Assembly (NCBI RefSeq): GCF_000764305.2
Contig: NW_025946533.1
Span: 310,001 to 374,000, forward strand
Direction of reading: 5' to 3'
DNA: 64,000 bases
DNA from: Hyalella azteca
Lineage: Eukaryota > Arthropoda > Malacostraca > Amphipoda > Hyalellidae
Below, one piece after another: positions 1 to 13,037 of this stretch; within the stretch, counting starts at the first letter, position 1, and each line of letters begins with the position of its first letter. The notes beneath the pieces are model-generated. The model had not been told where the DNA came from and did not search any database. It saw only the letters and a program-made list of their open reading frames with translations. The position numbers were made by a program, and so were the translations under genes.

Positions 1-218
1 GAAAGTTGACCAATTTCACTGGTTGAAATAGTTTAAAAATAATTTTTTCACTTTAATATTTTTCATGAAAATTATAAGAAATTATAAAAAATATATTTTT
101 TTATAATTTATTTCGTCAATAGAAAAGAAAAAACATCTTAGATTCGCTGATAGCTTCAACGCATCTAGAACGGCGATCATAGGAAACTGCTTCGAGATAG
201 CTATCGTTTCTAAATTTA

Positions 219-1512
219 ATAGCATTATTGTATGCGGATTTCAACAATAGCATTATTGCAGGCAGGCTTCAACAATAACATCATTGTAGACGGGTTTCGA
301 CAATAGCATAATTGTAGACGGGCTTCAACAATAGCATTATTGTAGACGGGTTTCAACAATAACATTATTGTAGACGGGCTTCAACAATAACATTATTGTA
401 GACGGGCTTCAACAATTACATAATTGTAGGCGGGCTTCGACAATAACATTATTGTAGGCAGGCTTGAACAATAGCATTATTGTAGACAGGCTTCAACAAT
501 AACATAATTGTAGACGGGCTTCAACAATAGCATCATTGTAGACGGGCTTCAACAATAGCATTATTGTAGACCGGCTTCAACAATAGCATTATTGTAGACG
601 GGCTTCAACAATAGCATTATTGTAGACCGGCTTCAACAATAGCATTATTGTAGGCAGGCTTCAACAATAACATTATTGTAGACGGGCTTCAACAATAGCA
701 TTATTGTAGACCGGCTTCAACAATAACATTATTGTAGACCGGCTTCAACAATAGCATTATTGTAGACAGGCTTCAACAATAACATTATTGTAGGCAGGTT
801 TCAACAATAGCATTATTGTAGACCGGCTTCAACAATAGCATTATTGTTGGCAGGCTTCAACAATAGCATTATTGTAGACAGGCTTCAACAATAACATTTT
901 TGAAGGCGGTCTTCAACAATAGCATTATTGTAGACAGGCTTCAACAATAATATCATTGTTGACAGGCTTCAACAATATCATTGTAGACAGGCTTCAACAA
1001 TAACATTATTGTAGGCGGGCTTTAGCAATAGCATTATTGTAGACAGGCTTCAACAATAGCATTATTGTAGGCGGGCTTCAACAATAACATCATTGTAGAC
1101 AGGCTTCAACAATAACATCATTGTCGAAAGGATTCAACAATAACATCATTGTAGAAAGGATTCAACAATAACATCATTGTAGAAAGGATTCAACAATAAC
1201 ATTATTGTAGAAAGGATTCAACAATAACATCATTGTAGAAGGGCTTCAACAATAACATCATTGTAGAAAGGAATTGTAGACAGGCTTCAGCAATAACATT
1301 ATTGTAGGCAGGCTTGAACAATAGCATTATTGTAGGCGGGCTTCGACAACATTATTGTAAGCGGGTTTCAACAATAACATTATTGTAGACGGGCTTCGGC
1401 AATAACATTATTGTAGACGGGTTTTGACAATAGCATTATTGTAGACAGGCTTCGACAATAACATTATTGTAGGCAGGCTTGAACAATAACATTATTGTAG
1501 GCGGGTTTGTAC
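219..1512. repeat. 28-bp minisatellite with internal inverted repeat, about 46 units
   Basis: The unit is 28 bp and is built around ACAATAGCATTATTGT, whose arms ACAATA and TATTGT pair across a 4-nt centre. The rest of the unit reads AGACGGGCTTCA with G/A and C/T variants. Units vary at a few fixed positions (AGC/AAC, TATTG/TCATTG, GACGGG/GGCAGG/GACAGG). Around 1115-1270 a sub-block uses GAAAGGATTC instead, which points to local amplification of a variant. No reading frame runs through the array. The type of repeat is clear; its function is unknown. Confidence 0.97.
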
Positions 1513-4500
1513 AGCGTCCAGCGGTCTGCACGCCGCGTGTTCGCTAGCCACGTTAATCAGCTTACCGAGCGCAGGTGCGACGCAACAATTAACCTTCATC
1601 CCCACATGCCAGGGATGTGCACGCACTGTGCGGTTCCATGCGCACGAAACTGAGAAAGAAATTAAACCATACCGCATTTAACACATGACAAATATTAAGC
1701 GTGCTGGATAATTATGTGAAATCGGATCTGAAATAATGTGGAATTTCAGGTTCGGATTTTAGGTTTCCATGTTACCATTATATAGGTAAACACATGATCC
1801 GGGAATATGAAGGTTCATATCCTCTTAGGTACATATATATAGTTTATTACATACGAATAAAACATTTTTTTCGTGACCAGGGTAGCCAAATGTGTAATAA
1901 TAGATTTTTTAAGATTATTGAATTGGAAAAGATAATATTTTGTAAAGAATTATTAAAAATCAGAGAATTCCTATTATTCAATCAACAAGGAGCTTCTACG
2001 AAGGAATTGGATCTTTTCTTACAAGCGGGATTTTAATAACCATGTGCAAGCTATAAATGATATCGGAGCTAACGCAACCGAATAATAAATATTCGAAGTT
2101 CTTTATTGTGTCATCTTGCTTTACTGCCTGAATCTTTTTCTGCAAGGCGACAAACTCAGATCCCCTCGCAATAATGCATGTTTAAACACGAAATATGTGC
2201 AGATAATTTCCCACAATAAATAGATTATAGACATAAATCTTGTGGGAAGTGTTGTTATGGGAAGAGAAAGATCATATAAGCGTATTGAGGATGACTTTCA
2301 CGCAACATAACCGTTAGAAATTAATTAGTAAATTAAACAATTCTCGTGCATCTTCTGTTGAATGCCGGATAAAGTAAACTACCCTTATGAAACTGAATTA
2401 AAGGCGTGTTTAAAATATTTGAAGGAGAAATCTTATCTGATATATATTAAGATTTTTGCATGAACGTTTATTTAATACTCATCCTGCATCTTAGTCGATG
2501 GATTGCTCTATAATAGCTTGAAAGATGCGGATAAATCAATTCAAGCTCCAATTCATATTAGAATGCACTTCCTTGCAAGATTCTTTACATTCAACCCAGC
2601 ATGGCCTCGTACCTAGCTTACTAAACTCAATTGAGCATCTAAACTATTTGTAACGCTTATACTACCTAAAGCATTCCATATTTTGTTATCTCTGAAATAG
2701 ATTTCCATTTTTTAAGTGTTGCTATTTGAAATACGGCTTATCCATAGTTATATAGCACGACGTTAAACTCGTAAAATTTCCCGTAAATAAAGTTGATAAT
2801 TATTTTTATTTGCCTGAACTACTTACTTTTTCTATTCTCCTATTTAGTTAGACACAACTAAAATACGAACTTATAGAAGCCGCATGGACTAGTTCTGAAA
2901 ATTTAATCTTGCATCAGTATGACCATAAAAAATGTAATACGAAACGCGTAAACAGTCACCGTCATTTTTTACGAGCTCATTCCCAGAGAACATTTCATGT
3001 AACAACGCCAGGCACACAAGAACCAAATCAGAGCCGCGGCAGAAAAAGCTACGAATATTTTGTTACTCGTATCTGGCTGTCGATAGCGCGGCGATCTGGC
3101 TCGCCTGGCCGGCCTGACTGAGCGGCTAATTGCGGATGATAAGCTGCTGGCCGGACTGTCCGGCACGCGCTGCTCTGAACACGATGCGCGTGGGTTGCCA
3201 AGTGATGGTACCAAATGATGGTACAGCATGGCTGACAATTCAAATTTTCAACAAAAAATAATAATAAAAAATAACACGTGACCTTTAGACGTATCAAATT
3301 TTCTAGGGACAAATTAATTGGATATCGTATTGAGAGTTGAAAAAAGAGAGTATATTAAATTTTTTTTCACAAATTTCAGTGAAAAAAAATCGTAGTTTCA
3401 TCTTTCTATACGTGTTGAAAATCCCTCAATTCATAACAATAACATGTTTTAGTCTGCATAAATACTATAAATTCTGGAATGATGTACGTATATTGAACAT
3501 CACGATTACCAGATTTAGGAAAGACAACACCGCCGATCAGGGTATTATTTGTCAACGACACGGGAAATGTGTGCAAAATTGTGCTAAGATAACGATCAAA
3601 CTTAGCGGTTACAATGGTTTAAAAGTGAAATTATTTTCCGATTCTTTGTAGTAGAAATTATCCTTCAATTTAAAATAATAATTGTCATTTTTTCAAGCCA
3701 ATAAACATGTCCTGCCAATGAATTAAATGGAAATTAACATGAACACAGTTTGTTTTAACCGAGTTTTATATCACTGATAAATATTACCTCAGCATAACTG
3801 ATCTTAACATTAATTTCATGAGCATTTCATGAATTTCAAGCATTACACCGAAATCTATTGGTTTCGACAAGAACACTCGTCTATATTTCATAGCGTTTCA
3901 ACAGCTCATGGCGTCCGACCAAGATTCTTCTCACAGGATCCCGTCATTTTTAAGGTCTTATTATCAGTTTAATATTTCCCAAGCTACTTTCACATCATTA
4001 ATTCAATATTAAATGTGTCTTGGTGATCAATGAAGAATATGGAAGATAACAATAACACAATATACAAAGAGATAATAAATTTTGCTTTGATACTACCGAG
4101 AGCGCCATGATGGCCTCTCAAATCTTTTAATTAAGTCGACTGATAGAAATTAAAATTTTTAATTACTCAAGTTTTAGGACATTTTGTACCAAAAATTTAA
4201 TCCGATTCAATTAAATTTATAATGAATTGAAATAGAAAGTTGTACGAAAAGACTACAATGAAAAAATAGATGCTGGTCGTTCAAGCGTTCTTAGATAAGT
4301 ATTTTTCGATAAACAAATACTCGACCTAGCGGGAACAAGAAGCTGACCTTTAAATCAAATTCTTCGAATTATGTTTAAAACTTTAAAACATGGAGCTTAA
4401 TTGTGTTATATATTAAAACCTATTTATAAAAATTAAGTTAGTAGTATATTATCATTAACGATAAAAACAAAAGTTTTTCTTGGTAAGGATGTAAAAACTG

Positions 4501-4579
4501 ACAGTCGATAATCATCGAGAGAATTAATTTTCTAAATTGACATTACTTGCCGAATTATTCATTATTCAATTTTGTGAAG
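1513..4579. other. Mostly AT-rich unique sequence with two GC-richer patches
   Basis: No recognisable gene is present. A GC-richer patch directly follows the minisatellite (about 1510-1660). It starts after an acceptor-like GTTTGTACAG and contains a donor-like GCGCAG/GTGCGA near 1572, but the enclosed 57 bp is too short to judge. A second island at about 3050-3230 (CTGGCCGGCC-rich) is open in several frames on both strands, so its openness says little. The rest is AT-rich with only short, low-information frames. Confidence 0.5.
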
Positions 4580-4900
4580 TTAATTTTTCCAATGAAAACA
4601 CAGTGGCAAATCATCGTACACCGACCAGCAGCCATCCACCGGAAATAATTTGCTCGTGTTTTCAATCGTGGAAAAATTTATATGCGCTAGATCGGTCGGC
4701 AGTTCTGTCGTAGCCCCATAGCAACTTGCATTATCTGTCGAAGTTTGCCAGTAAACGACCTTGTCTTGAACTTTACTACCGACAAGCGCGCACAAAACTT
4801 TGCGAATCAACCAAACTGTGAATCTGATAGCCAAGTTTCTTCCCCCTTGATAAGTTACAGCGACTTCGATCGAGTATGAGTGACACCCAGCGTTCATCAC
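4580..4900 (-). CDS. Unrecognised 106-codon open frame, possible terminal exon
   Basis: The frame is open on the minus strand from an ATG at 4900 to a TAA at 4580. Its composition is clearly GC-richer than the AT-rich flanks and its codon choice is even, as expected of coding DNA. The product would hold five cysteines, a hydrophobic/basic stretch FTVWLIRKVLCALVG near residues 28-42, and a C-terminal segment CWSVYDDLPLCFHWKN. No family is recognised. A short open extension upstream of the ATG begins after a TAA and an AG dinucleotide, so the piece could be a last exon rather than a whole gene. No AATAAA was seen just downstream. It could be chance, since no homology supports it. Confidence 0.3.
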   Translation of the reverse strand: MMNAGCHSYSIEVAVTYQGGRNLAIRFTVWLIRKVLCALVGSKVQDKVVYWQTSTDNASCYGATTELPTDLAHINFSTIENTSKLFPVDGCWSVYDDLPLCFHWKN

Positions 4901-5613
4901 ACGCGCTCCGTATATATTTACTTAATAATCGAAGTAACATTTTTCTCGGTTGACGAACAACATGAAAGTACCTGTATTTTAAATTGTTCTTAATTCTTTA
5001 CAAATTATAACCTTATATTATTTCTTATCTTATATATTTCTTATCTTCATCGCCGAATTCTTGCCTATTGAAACTGTCAATTCAGCAAAAAAATTTCCAT
5101 AATTTTACTAGAGTCGCAGAAGTCTTAGTGAATTAGGTCTTGGTATAGAAGTGAGCTGAGATCCATGGGACCCGATTAAAGAAACAGTTCATAAGAAATA
5201 AATTGTATCTCTGACGAGCCATTTTCATTTCATTATCAAATCTTTGCAATTACTATTTATTACTAATTTTTCGAAAAATTTTGTTTATGATAGTTATGCT
5301 AGTGAAATCAATTAAGATATTGGGATATTAGTCACCTTTGATGTAAATTACGAATGATTGAATCGAAGTTGTTCGAAGAAGTCGGTCTAGTGATCAGTGC
5401 AAAAACCTGCAAATCCAGGATGGCTGACCTTAGGCCAATCATCAACAACATTGATAATTTCAACATTGATAATTTCCCGTAGGCTGCGCAACCGAACTCC
5501 CTGCATGTCCCTGTATCCTCATAGCTTACTGATTGTACAAGCATGAGCAGGATTTTGACTTGCAATAAGAGTTAGAAACACTCTGGAACCAATATTAAAA
5601 TTGCACGAATCGT
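4901..5613. other. AT-rich stretch without recognised features
   Basis: Nothing beyond short chance frames. A small direct duplication (ATTGATAATTTC twice) lies near 5448-5478. Confidence 0.5.
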
Positions 5614-5751
5614 AAAAAATATAACTCAGTACTCACTGCAGTGAGTGACAGAGAGCGCATTTTCTCGTCGACAAAAACGTGAAGTCACGGACGGACAGAC
5701 GGACATGGCGAGCACAATAGTGCATTTTTTTCACAAATGAGAAAATGCGCT
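5614..5751 (-). mobile_element. Foldback/MITE-like repeat, copy A
   Basis: This copy shares its ends and order with copies at 20334-20519 and 56290-56454. Read on the minus strand it starts AGCGCATTTTCTC, continues with TGCACTATTGTGCTCGCCA and a short GTCTGTCCGTCCGTGA tract, and then has the inverse end GAGAAAATGCGCT. After that come CTCTGTC, the perfect 16-bp palindrome ACTCACTGCAGTGAGT, and a tail ACTGAGTTATATTTTTT. The 13-bp inverted ends are perfect here. There is no coding capacity. It is shorter than copy B mainly because the CTGT microsatellite is shorter. Whether it is a MITE or another short interspersed repeat is inference. Confidence 0.85.
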
Positions 5752-8700
5752 AAAAATGTTAACTGTTTAGTTCCAGTTTAAAAATTTATTTAGGGTCCAT
5801 GTTAGGAGGTTTGAAGCTAAAATATGCAAATATAAGATTTTATAAACCAGTTTTCTTAAATTCTGTTAGCAACTTAGTTCATGCTCTGATAATGTTGACA
5901 AATACGAATTAGTCCAGATTTGGCTATAAATCTATAAATTTCTAAATCGGCGTTTTTTTAATACCTTAGCTAATCATGAGATTCTCTGCATATCATATTC
6001 CAGTCTTAAATGGCCCACACTGGTATAGTGAAGTGGTCGCCGATAATTTTGGAAGTTTACCATAAGAAAGTTTACCCCAAAAACACGAAGCTCGAACCCT
6101 GATTATAATTATCAGTACAAAGAATCGATTTGAATAAGGCGTGAATTTTCAGAAAGTGATGATAGTTTGAATAAGTTCAAAGACTTCAATAATTCAATTC
6201 GGCTTCCATGTGCAGCAATGAAACGCGTGGCAAGGGAGATTCAAATTGAGTAGTGTTTGTGAAATAAAAGTTAGTTTTTTGTATTACAAATAACGAGCTT
6301 CCTGGGAATACTAGAATACTAATTCTATATTGACGAATCTATTAATTTCGTTAATATTGTATACTTGCCATGATTTTAAATTTCATATCAGTACGCACTA
6401 AGATCAAAAATATTCAAAAAATGTACTCAAAACACTTGATTAATTGCCGCTAGCTACCCAAAAAAATTTTTCTTTAAAATACTCCTAGCGTTAATTATGA
6501 AGTGACAGTCGCCATCATACATCATAGACGAGAAAAAAAACCTTCTCCGGTAATTGTCACAGAGAGTTACAACAGATAAAAACATCGGTCATATCATAAT
6601 TGGGCCGACAGCTTATTTTAATGAGATAACCTTGTAACAATGCGGAGCAGAAAGATATAATCTCTAATAAGAAAATTCAATTATTCCGGCGCGTGCAGTT
6701 GTTTCGTTTCTTATAAGTGTCTCAAAGAATCATTTTCATTTCCTTGGTATTAATGCTTCTGTTAAGAACACAATAGAATAAACTTGCGTTTATAAACTAT
6801 AAACGTCGTCCAAAAATCCATTTATAATAAAATCACTCTTACTGCTCAGATACAACCAAAAATAATTATATAGCATGCATTATTCTGTGATGTTCACGAG
6901 CATGCCTTACCTTGAGATCCTTATAAGATCCTATGTCACCGCCGCGCCTCAGCGATATGAAGGATCTGCCGTAATCTATGGCCGTGAGATCGAAGCACAA
7001 TATTCGGCGATGGCTTCATATAGCGAAGCCGCATTCATGAATACCAAGTAGCGATCTATTAGTTTTTCTGCATTAAACATGCAGAGCAGCGCCTGATAAT
7101 GTCGCTGCTAAATACCTTCGAGCTAAATTGCAAGGGTCTCAAGGTTTATTATTTATTCAATTTATGCATGGACGAAATTAAAATATTTTAGCTCAGGAGC
7201 CAGACGATGTAAGTTAATTAATTAATGTATCGTTGCATTTAAGAGCACGCAAGCAAAGCGCCACAATATCGTTCGTTTGAGGTCACGTTCAACTGACTTC
7301 TAAAGATATACTATCATATACAGATATATAAATTTAAATTTCTTAAAATTACCTTGAAAGAGGTATATTAAAACACTGATAAAAACCGTTAGTGCTGAAA
7401 AATTTTCCTGTCAGGGATATTAATCTAAAATTTACTGTTAACGGAAGATTATTTCTGACCTTTCGGGCCCATATTTGTTTGGCGATTATTAGTTACAAAA
7501 AATGAGAAGACAATCTAATTATGTTCCAAGAAATTTGTGATCGCATGGTGTTAGCAAATATTAAAATAAAATAATATAGAAGCAAGCACAGTGATATGAT
7601 TCAAGGATAAATTTTCGTAAAAGTATTACTAGCTTCATCTTTTTTGAGTTCAGCAAATGTACTTCATGACGCGAAATTTAAAATTAGTATTATTCGTTGA
7701 AAACTAAAATTTGTACACTTATAACACAGTTCAACACATATAACCTCACTCAGAATTAGTTTTGTACGAGCATTCATTTCCTTGTATTTTGTATACAGTA
7801 ATACTGTGTAAATGCAGTCATTTCGTGATGCTATAGGTGCAGTCTGGCGCGCTACAAAGCCATTGTGGGTAAAGGGAGCACGAACAGAATGCAATATTAT
7901 GATCTTTTATGGCAGGATTATGGAAATGGCAGCGACAAACCCGCATGAGGTCAAATGCGAACGAGCTCGGGACGAATGAAATCCAGGAACTTAACCACAT
8001 TTTCTTCCAATTCTATTTTCTACACGTGAGAATAGGAAGAACGATGGAACTAACGTTAATGAAAGGAAACTGCGACATTTGAAGAAGGAACGAGGATACT
8101 TAAAAGCGATTATTTTTCATGAACAATATTAATTCCATTCAACGGTGTAAATATTAAGGTGCAAATACAAATTTTAAGGTCGTTTTTTCTAATGGAATGA
8201 TTGCTTCTTGCCTTGACTTGAATTGTGGGCGATATTCTATGTTATTGCAGAGAAATTAATTGTATTAATGAAAGTAACAGCGATAGCGTTGAACAAGAGA
8301 AGACCGAAGATATTTCTTGCGCTGAACAAACTCTCCGGATGATCTCCAAATGATATTTGAACAAAGAAAAAATTTAAGTGACGTTTCATTATTGGAACCT
8401 ACGTGAAACTTTTATTATATGGTACCGGTGTTTTCAGCTAAACGCTATTTTGAGAGACATTACGTTTTCCTCCTGCAAAATATACCTAATGGCCTTGCAG
8501 TGAAAATATCAGATTAACACTCAATTACTAGGTTTTAAGGGACAATTTTTAACGAAGTTGAATTTTAATACCGAATTGAGCGGCTCGCTTCATTAACCGT
8601 CAAACAACGATGCATGTGACTGATTTATTATCCATGCAAAGCGTATTTTAATACGTAGGAAAAGTTGTTTTAACAAGATATTTAGATCTCATCAACAGCG

Positions 8701-11018
8701 AACAATACAGTATTTTAAATAAATTTCTTATGAATGCTTATTCGAAGAAAACACGTATATTTTAGACCGCCAGGTGGGACTCTGCTTCTGTTTTGGCTCG
8801 GCTTAAACACATCTTAATTCATAATAAACAAGACACGATCCACCGACCACGAGATTCCGAACCAAAATCAGAGCGACTACAACACGGCTTTTCTCGCCTG
8901 TTCGCTGGAAATCAACAGCCTCACCCGTGTCGAATATGTAGCTTGAGTCTTAACATTTTGAGTTAAAGTATTTAGTGAGACTTAATATCCTCAGGTAAGT
9001 TTGACGTGAATTTCCAACTTAACATAAAAATTTCATCAGGGAGCATCTAGCTTAGTGCATTCGAATATCTACTGTACGAATATTCTGTATCATGGATGGC
9101 AAATAAAATCATCAGTTTTGCTTTCAAATAATTCACATTAACATTAGAAAGGGCAATGCTACGTGAAGCAAAGTATAGTTTTTTTAACATTCAAAAGTAC
9201 CAAAACTGAGGAAATTTTGCCTTATGAAATAATAGAAAGGATTTTTGCCAATTTAAATTGTAAAAGAAACGAGATGTCTGTGAAAAATGAATTAAATGTT
9301 ACATAAGGATCCTTTTGATGGGAATTATTCTAAGCGTTCTAACACGTTGATGGTATTTATAACCTCTTTTAGTTAATTCATTGATTAATATGAATAATTA
9401 TAAGAAGCTAGTGAACACGAAAACGCGATATTTGAAAATCGGTGAGATTTGGAGACTCTCTTAAAATAAGCCACCTCCTAATCAAAAATGCATATAAACA
9501 AAGTAAAGTCATTTAAAAAGAATGCCTAAAAATACATTACATAAAATGACTCAAACTTGACACACCTTTCGAAAATTTACGTAAATTGTAAAATTGTAAT
9601 TTTATATTCGTGAAGATATAACGCATGCATGCTGAACATGCTTAATTTCAAATTTAATTCCAGTGCAAGTATTTAATTCAACTTTTTTTAGTATACCATC
9701 ATGAAAACCCGTATACCATCCAGATACCGCTCTTCAAAGACGCAAACAAACACATTTAGATCTTACATAACAAATAATTAGACCGAAGGACTCGTACAAT
9801 ATCAAGAAACTGTAATAAAATCTTGTTTCACGGGATCACAGAAGGTTGGTCAACACATTCCAACCAATTTGTCTGAATATTTAGGATTAACCGTTAGGCA
9901 CTAAATTTTTAGGATTTATACGAAATTATGGGGTCATAATTTAATAGCAATTTGATTTACATTAAAAGTATCATCGTCAGGAAGTAAAATCTGAAATTAT
10001 TGATCAGCAATTATGTAATTCATAACATCCGTTTCCGTATAAGGCATTTCATGGGCGAATCGAGCAAATTAAAAATATCAACTTTCGCATCAATAAACAC
10101 AGTGGATATTCGTCGAGAACCCGCTAACATTTTTTATTTCGACTGAGTACCATGAGTATAATGTGTATTGAATTTTTGGATGATAGTTTATGGCCGATGA
10201 TGAGGCAAAAATGACGCAAAAGCCTCAATTAAACCGCAGAAAAATTTGCACTTCTAGAAGCGACGTGCAAAGTAGAAATATTTTGCAGAGAGGTGCTCTC
10301 TCGCTGAATCTTTTAGACCTCCAAGGATTTGGAAACGAAGTCAGAGGTCGTGAATATTGATGAGGACGACTCTATGCAATGAATATGAGACAAAATTGTG
10401 TCGGAATTTCAGGTTATGGAATAACCAGCAACACGCAGGGTAGGCTACTTGGAAACTGAATTGTCATAAGCTAGAGTTTTCCTCCCAAGAGAGTATATGC
10501 CGTATATCCACTGTTAACTTTATTTTTGTTCAAAATGTCGTGCAGCTAAATATTCGCCCACAAGAAGTATTTTCCGTTGAATTCTTTACAACAGATGAAG
10601 GCATGCATAATTGAAACAGTACCAGTGGTTTACAGTTTTTAAATGCACGCTGAAAAATTATTGTTTATCGAGAACGCGCTCGAAAATTCAAATTTTAAAT
10701 AAATGCAATTCCAGCGAGGGATTGAAGCGAACAAGAAAGCTAAAAATCAATTCATGTATGCGGAATAGAGAGGCTTGTACGATTGAATAATTAAAAACAT
10801 TGAGAATGAAAATGCACAATTTATAAGTGACAACAATTCGGGTTGCTAAATGATTCATTCGGGATCCGAATTTATTTGCAGTCGTTCAGCCTTTTTTACT
10901 ATCGGTAAAATATTTACAGATCAGGAATCGCAGCGTGAATCCTCAAAGGATTTTCTTTCCTGATAATAAATGAAGCTAAATCACAAGATAATCGAGGAGG
11001 CAGGCCGATTGATGTAAA
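5752..11018. other. Long AT-rich region, no recognised gene
   Basis: No known protein, RNA gene or long repeat was recognised. A GC-richer island near 6890-7050 contains a small open frame, listed separately. Another slightly GC-richer patch at about 8765-8945 is open in more than one frame and is not interpretable. The rest is AT-rich with frequent stops in all frames. Confidence 0.5.
6875..7051 (+). CDS. Unrecognised 58-codon small open frame
   Basis: It runs from ATG at 6875 (a second ATG at 6902) to TAG at 7049-7051, inside a patch that is distinctly GC-richer than its surroundings. The predicted peptide includes RSYVTAAPQRYEGSAVIYG and a polar C-terminus. There is no signal peptide and no recognised motif. 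It may be a small protein, an exon, or chance openness of a GC-rich regulatory island. The peptide is shorter than usual annotation cut-offs, which is why it is recorded here. Confidence 0.18.
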   Translation: MHYSVMFTSMPYLEILIRSYVTAAPQRYEGSAVIYGREIEAQYSAMASYSEAAFMNTK

Positions 11019-11036
11019 TTGCATAGCGTGCGTCGG

Positions 11037-11285
11037 AAATATTCAATTCAATTCAACACTTATTTTGCGCTGACATTCAACATGCATTTTACGCTGACAT
11101 TCAACGCGTATTTTGCGCTGACATTCAACATGCATTTTACGCTGACATTCAACGTATATTTTGCGCTGACATTTAACATGCATTTTACGCTGACACGTAT
11201 TATTCTACACGTATTATGCGCCAACATTCTACACGTATTTTACGTTGCTATTTAACATGCATTTTGAGCTGACATTCAACACTTA
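11037..11285. repeat. 24-bp tandem repeat with alternating unit types
   Basis: The unit is 24 bp, GCTGACATTCAACATGCATT plus TTAC. Two spellings alternate (CATGCATTTTAC and CGTATTTTGC), giving a 48-bp higher-order period. The last third is degenerate (TATTATTCTACACG variants). Because 24 is a multiple of 3, the plus strand stays open and would read an 8-residue cycle (FALTFNMH-like). That openness follows from the repeat and is not evidence of a protein. Confidence 0.9.
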
Positions 11286-12940
11286 TTTTACGGAATACTA
11301 TTTTAGATCCTTGTTACCTTTTTCTACATCGAAATACCATCAGTTCATAAGAAAAAAATCTGAGGAAATCGATAAAGTTACTTATTCCCGGAGATTTTTG
11401 CAACAGGTACTGATAATATTTATTGGTTCGGGTGCGTTCTTAATTTTCAGTCTCGTAAAAGGCTCAAAGCGTTCTCAGGGCTAACAAAAAATTAAGGCAT
11501 GAGATATAAAATCATCGATAGATAGTTATACTATTTAATTTATATATCGTGTTGTTGCAGTTAGTCGAGTATCAACGCATGGTTGAGGAACTTTGACTGA
11601 TATGTGTGAAGTAAGTGGGAATAATCTAATGAAAGTAATTATAGTCAAACAGGTGAGTAATTGAATGACTGATGATGGAGTTTACCTACTTAGTGTTTTA
11701 AAACTAATATTCTGAAATTTCTTGTCATTTTATATGTTTTTATATCCATATTGGATTCGATATTTAAACAAACGAGTTATACAAATACATTAATCAACGA
11801 CGATTGTAACATCCAAAATCACGAACCCAAGTTTAGCTAATGCCTGCATGCACTGCTCCTCTTATATTTATTGTTAATCACAATTTACGAAGTGGACGTC
11901 AGAATTAATTTGAATATCAGAAGTTATAATATTCCAGCTATTGCTCTCGATGCACTTATATCATCACAAACTTGCGGTTAGACATATTCCACGAAATGGA
12001 AACACATCTCAGATGTTTCCCTCGAGACAGGCGTTGAGTGCAGCAATCAACAAGACAGAGCAGACACAAACATTTTGACGCTCAATTTAATCAAGGACTG
12101 GCACTGAGAGTCACAAAAATGGATAAGAGCCTTTGAGCTGCAACTCTTCCCAGCTTCTTTACGACCTAACAAGCTCTGACTCTACGTCCACTGTTTTGCA
12201 ACAAGCGCAGTCTTGCATAATTGCTGTTCACAACCCCGCGACTGGCAGCGCGGTATCGCCTGCACTCTAACAAATGGATGGGTCATGTTATCCAAATAGT
12301 GACGCACTTCCTACATGTAGCTCTGATACGTCTTTTTCCCGGTCAAAAAAGGAGATGATGACACACATAAGAGCAGAAAAACATCGCTTTTTGAACAAAG
12401 TCTCCTTAATTTCTCTGAGAATGGCGTTTCCAGCTCGGACACACGTTATGCGCCACGCAGTGACTACAATTTTGGTCGCAAACGCCGATTTATTTTCAGT
12501 TTACTTTCAACAAGGCCTAAACTTCATCCACTGAAGAGCACGCAACAGTCTCTCCCGTCTGTTTTATACAAAGAAAAAATGATAATTCCTCCATATATTA
12601 TAGCACCACAGTAAAAAAGCATGCCGCGAAGTGTTGACATGAGTTTCATGCCCAATATTTTGCATCTCATGCATCCGAGATACCAGACTCGACGGAGACA
12701 AGCGATGCTGCAGAGCCCGTGTTTTGTACAGTGCAGAGATTGCATGGCGACATCCATTGGAGGGACAAAGGCTTCATCTCATTTTGATGTTTCCGGAGAC
12801 AGGAGCAAAAAGCGGACGGAATAAGACAAATTAGGCTGCAGGGGACGGGTATTGCAGCGCTGCGATGGATGGTCGGCAATTAACGCGCTGCGCTACACGT
12901 AAACAAAGACATCGGCTGTGGCAGAGCACTCAATGTGCGC
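11286..12940. other. Unique sequence without a recognised gene
   Basis: AT-rich to about 12.0 kb, then more balanced composition at 12.0-12.9 kb. Open frames on both strands overlap between 12524 and 12879 and none resembles a known protein. No repeats of note. Confidence 0.45.
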
Positions 12941-13037
12941 GTGAGTGATGGAGGTGTGGTGGTGCGTGAGTGATGGTGGTGTGGTGCGTGAGTGATGGTG
13001 GTGTGGTGCGTGAGTGATGGTGGTGTGGTGGTGCGTA
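12941..13037. repeat. Short GTG-rich tandem repeat, 22/25-bp units
   Basis: Four units of GAGTGATGGTGGTGTGGT followed by GCGT or GGTGCGT, with lengths 25, 22, 22 and 25 bp. The 3-bp difference is one extra GGT. The opposite strand is a CACCA-rich tract that would read as a His/Thr-rich peptide in one frame. Confidence 0.9.

Noticed and set aside
219..1512. CRISPR-like array of palindromic 28-bp repeats
   Set aside because: Units are directly contiguous, there are no unique spacers and no cas genes, and the context is an animal genome. It is a minisatellite.
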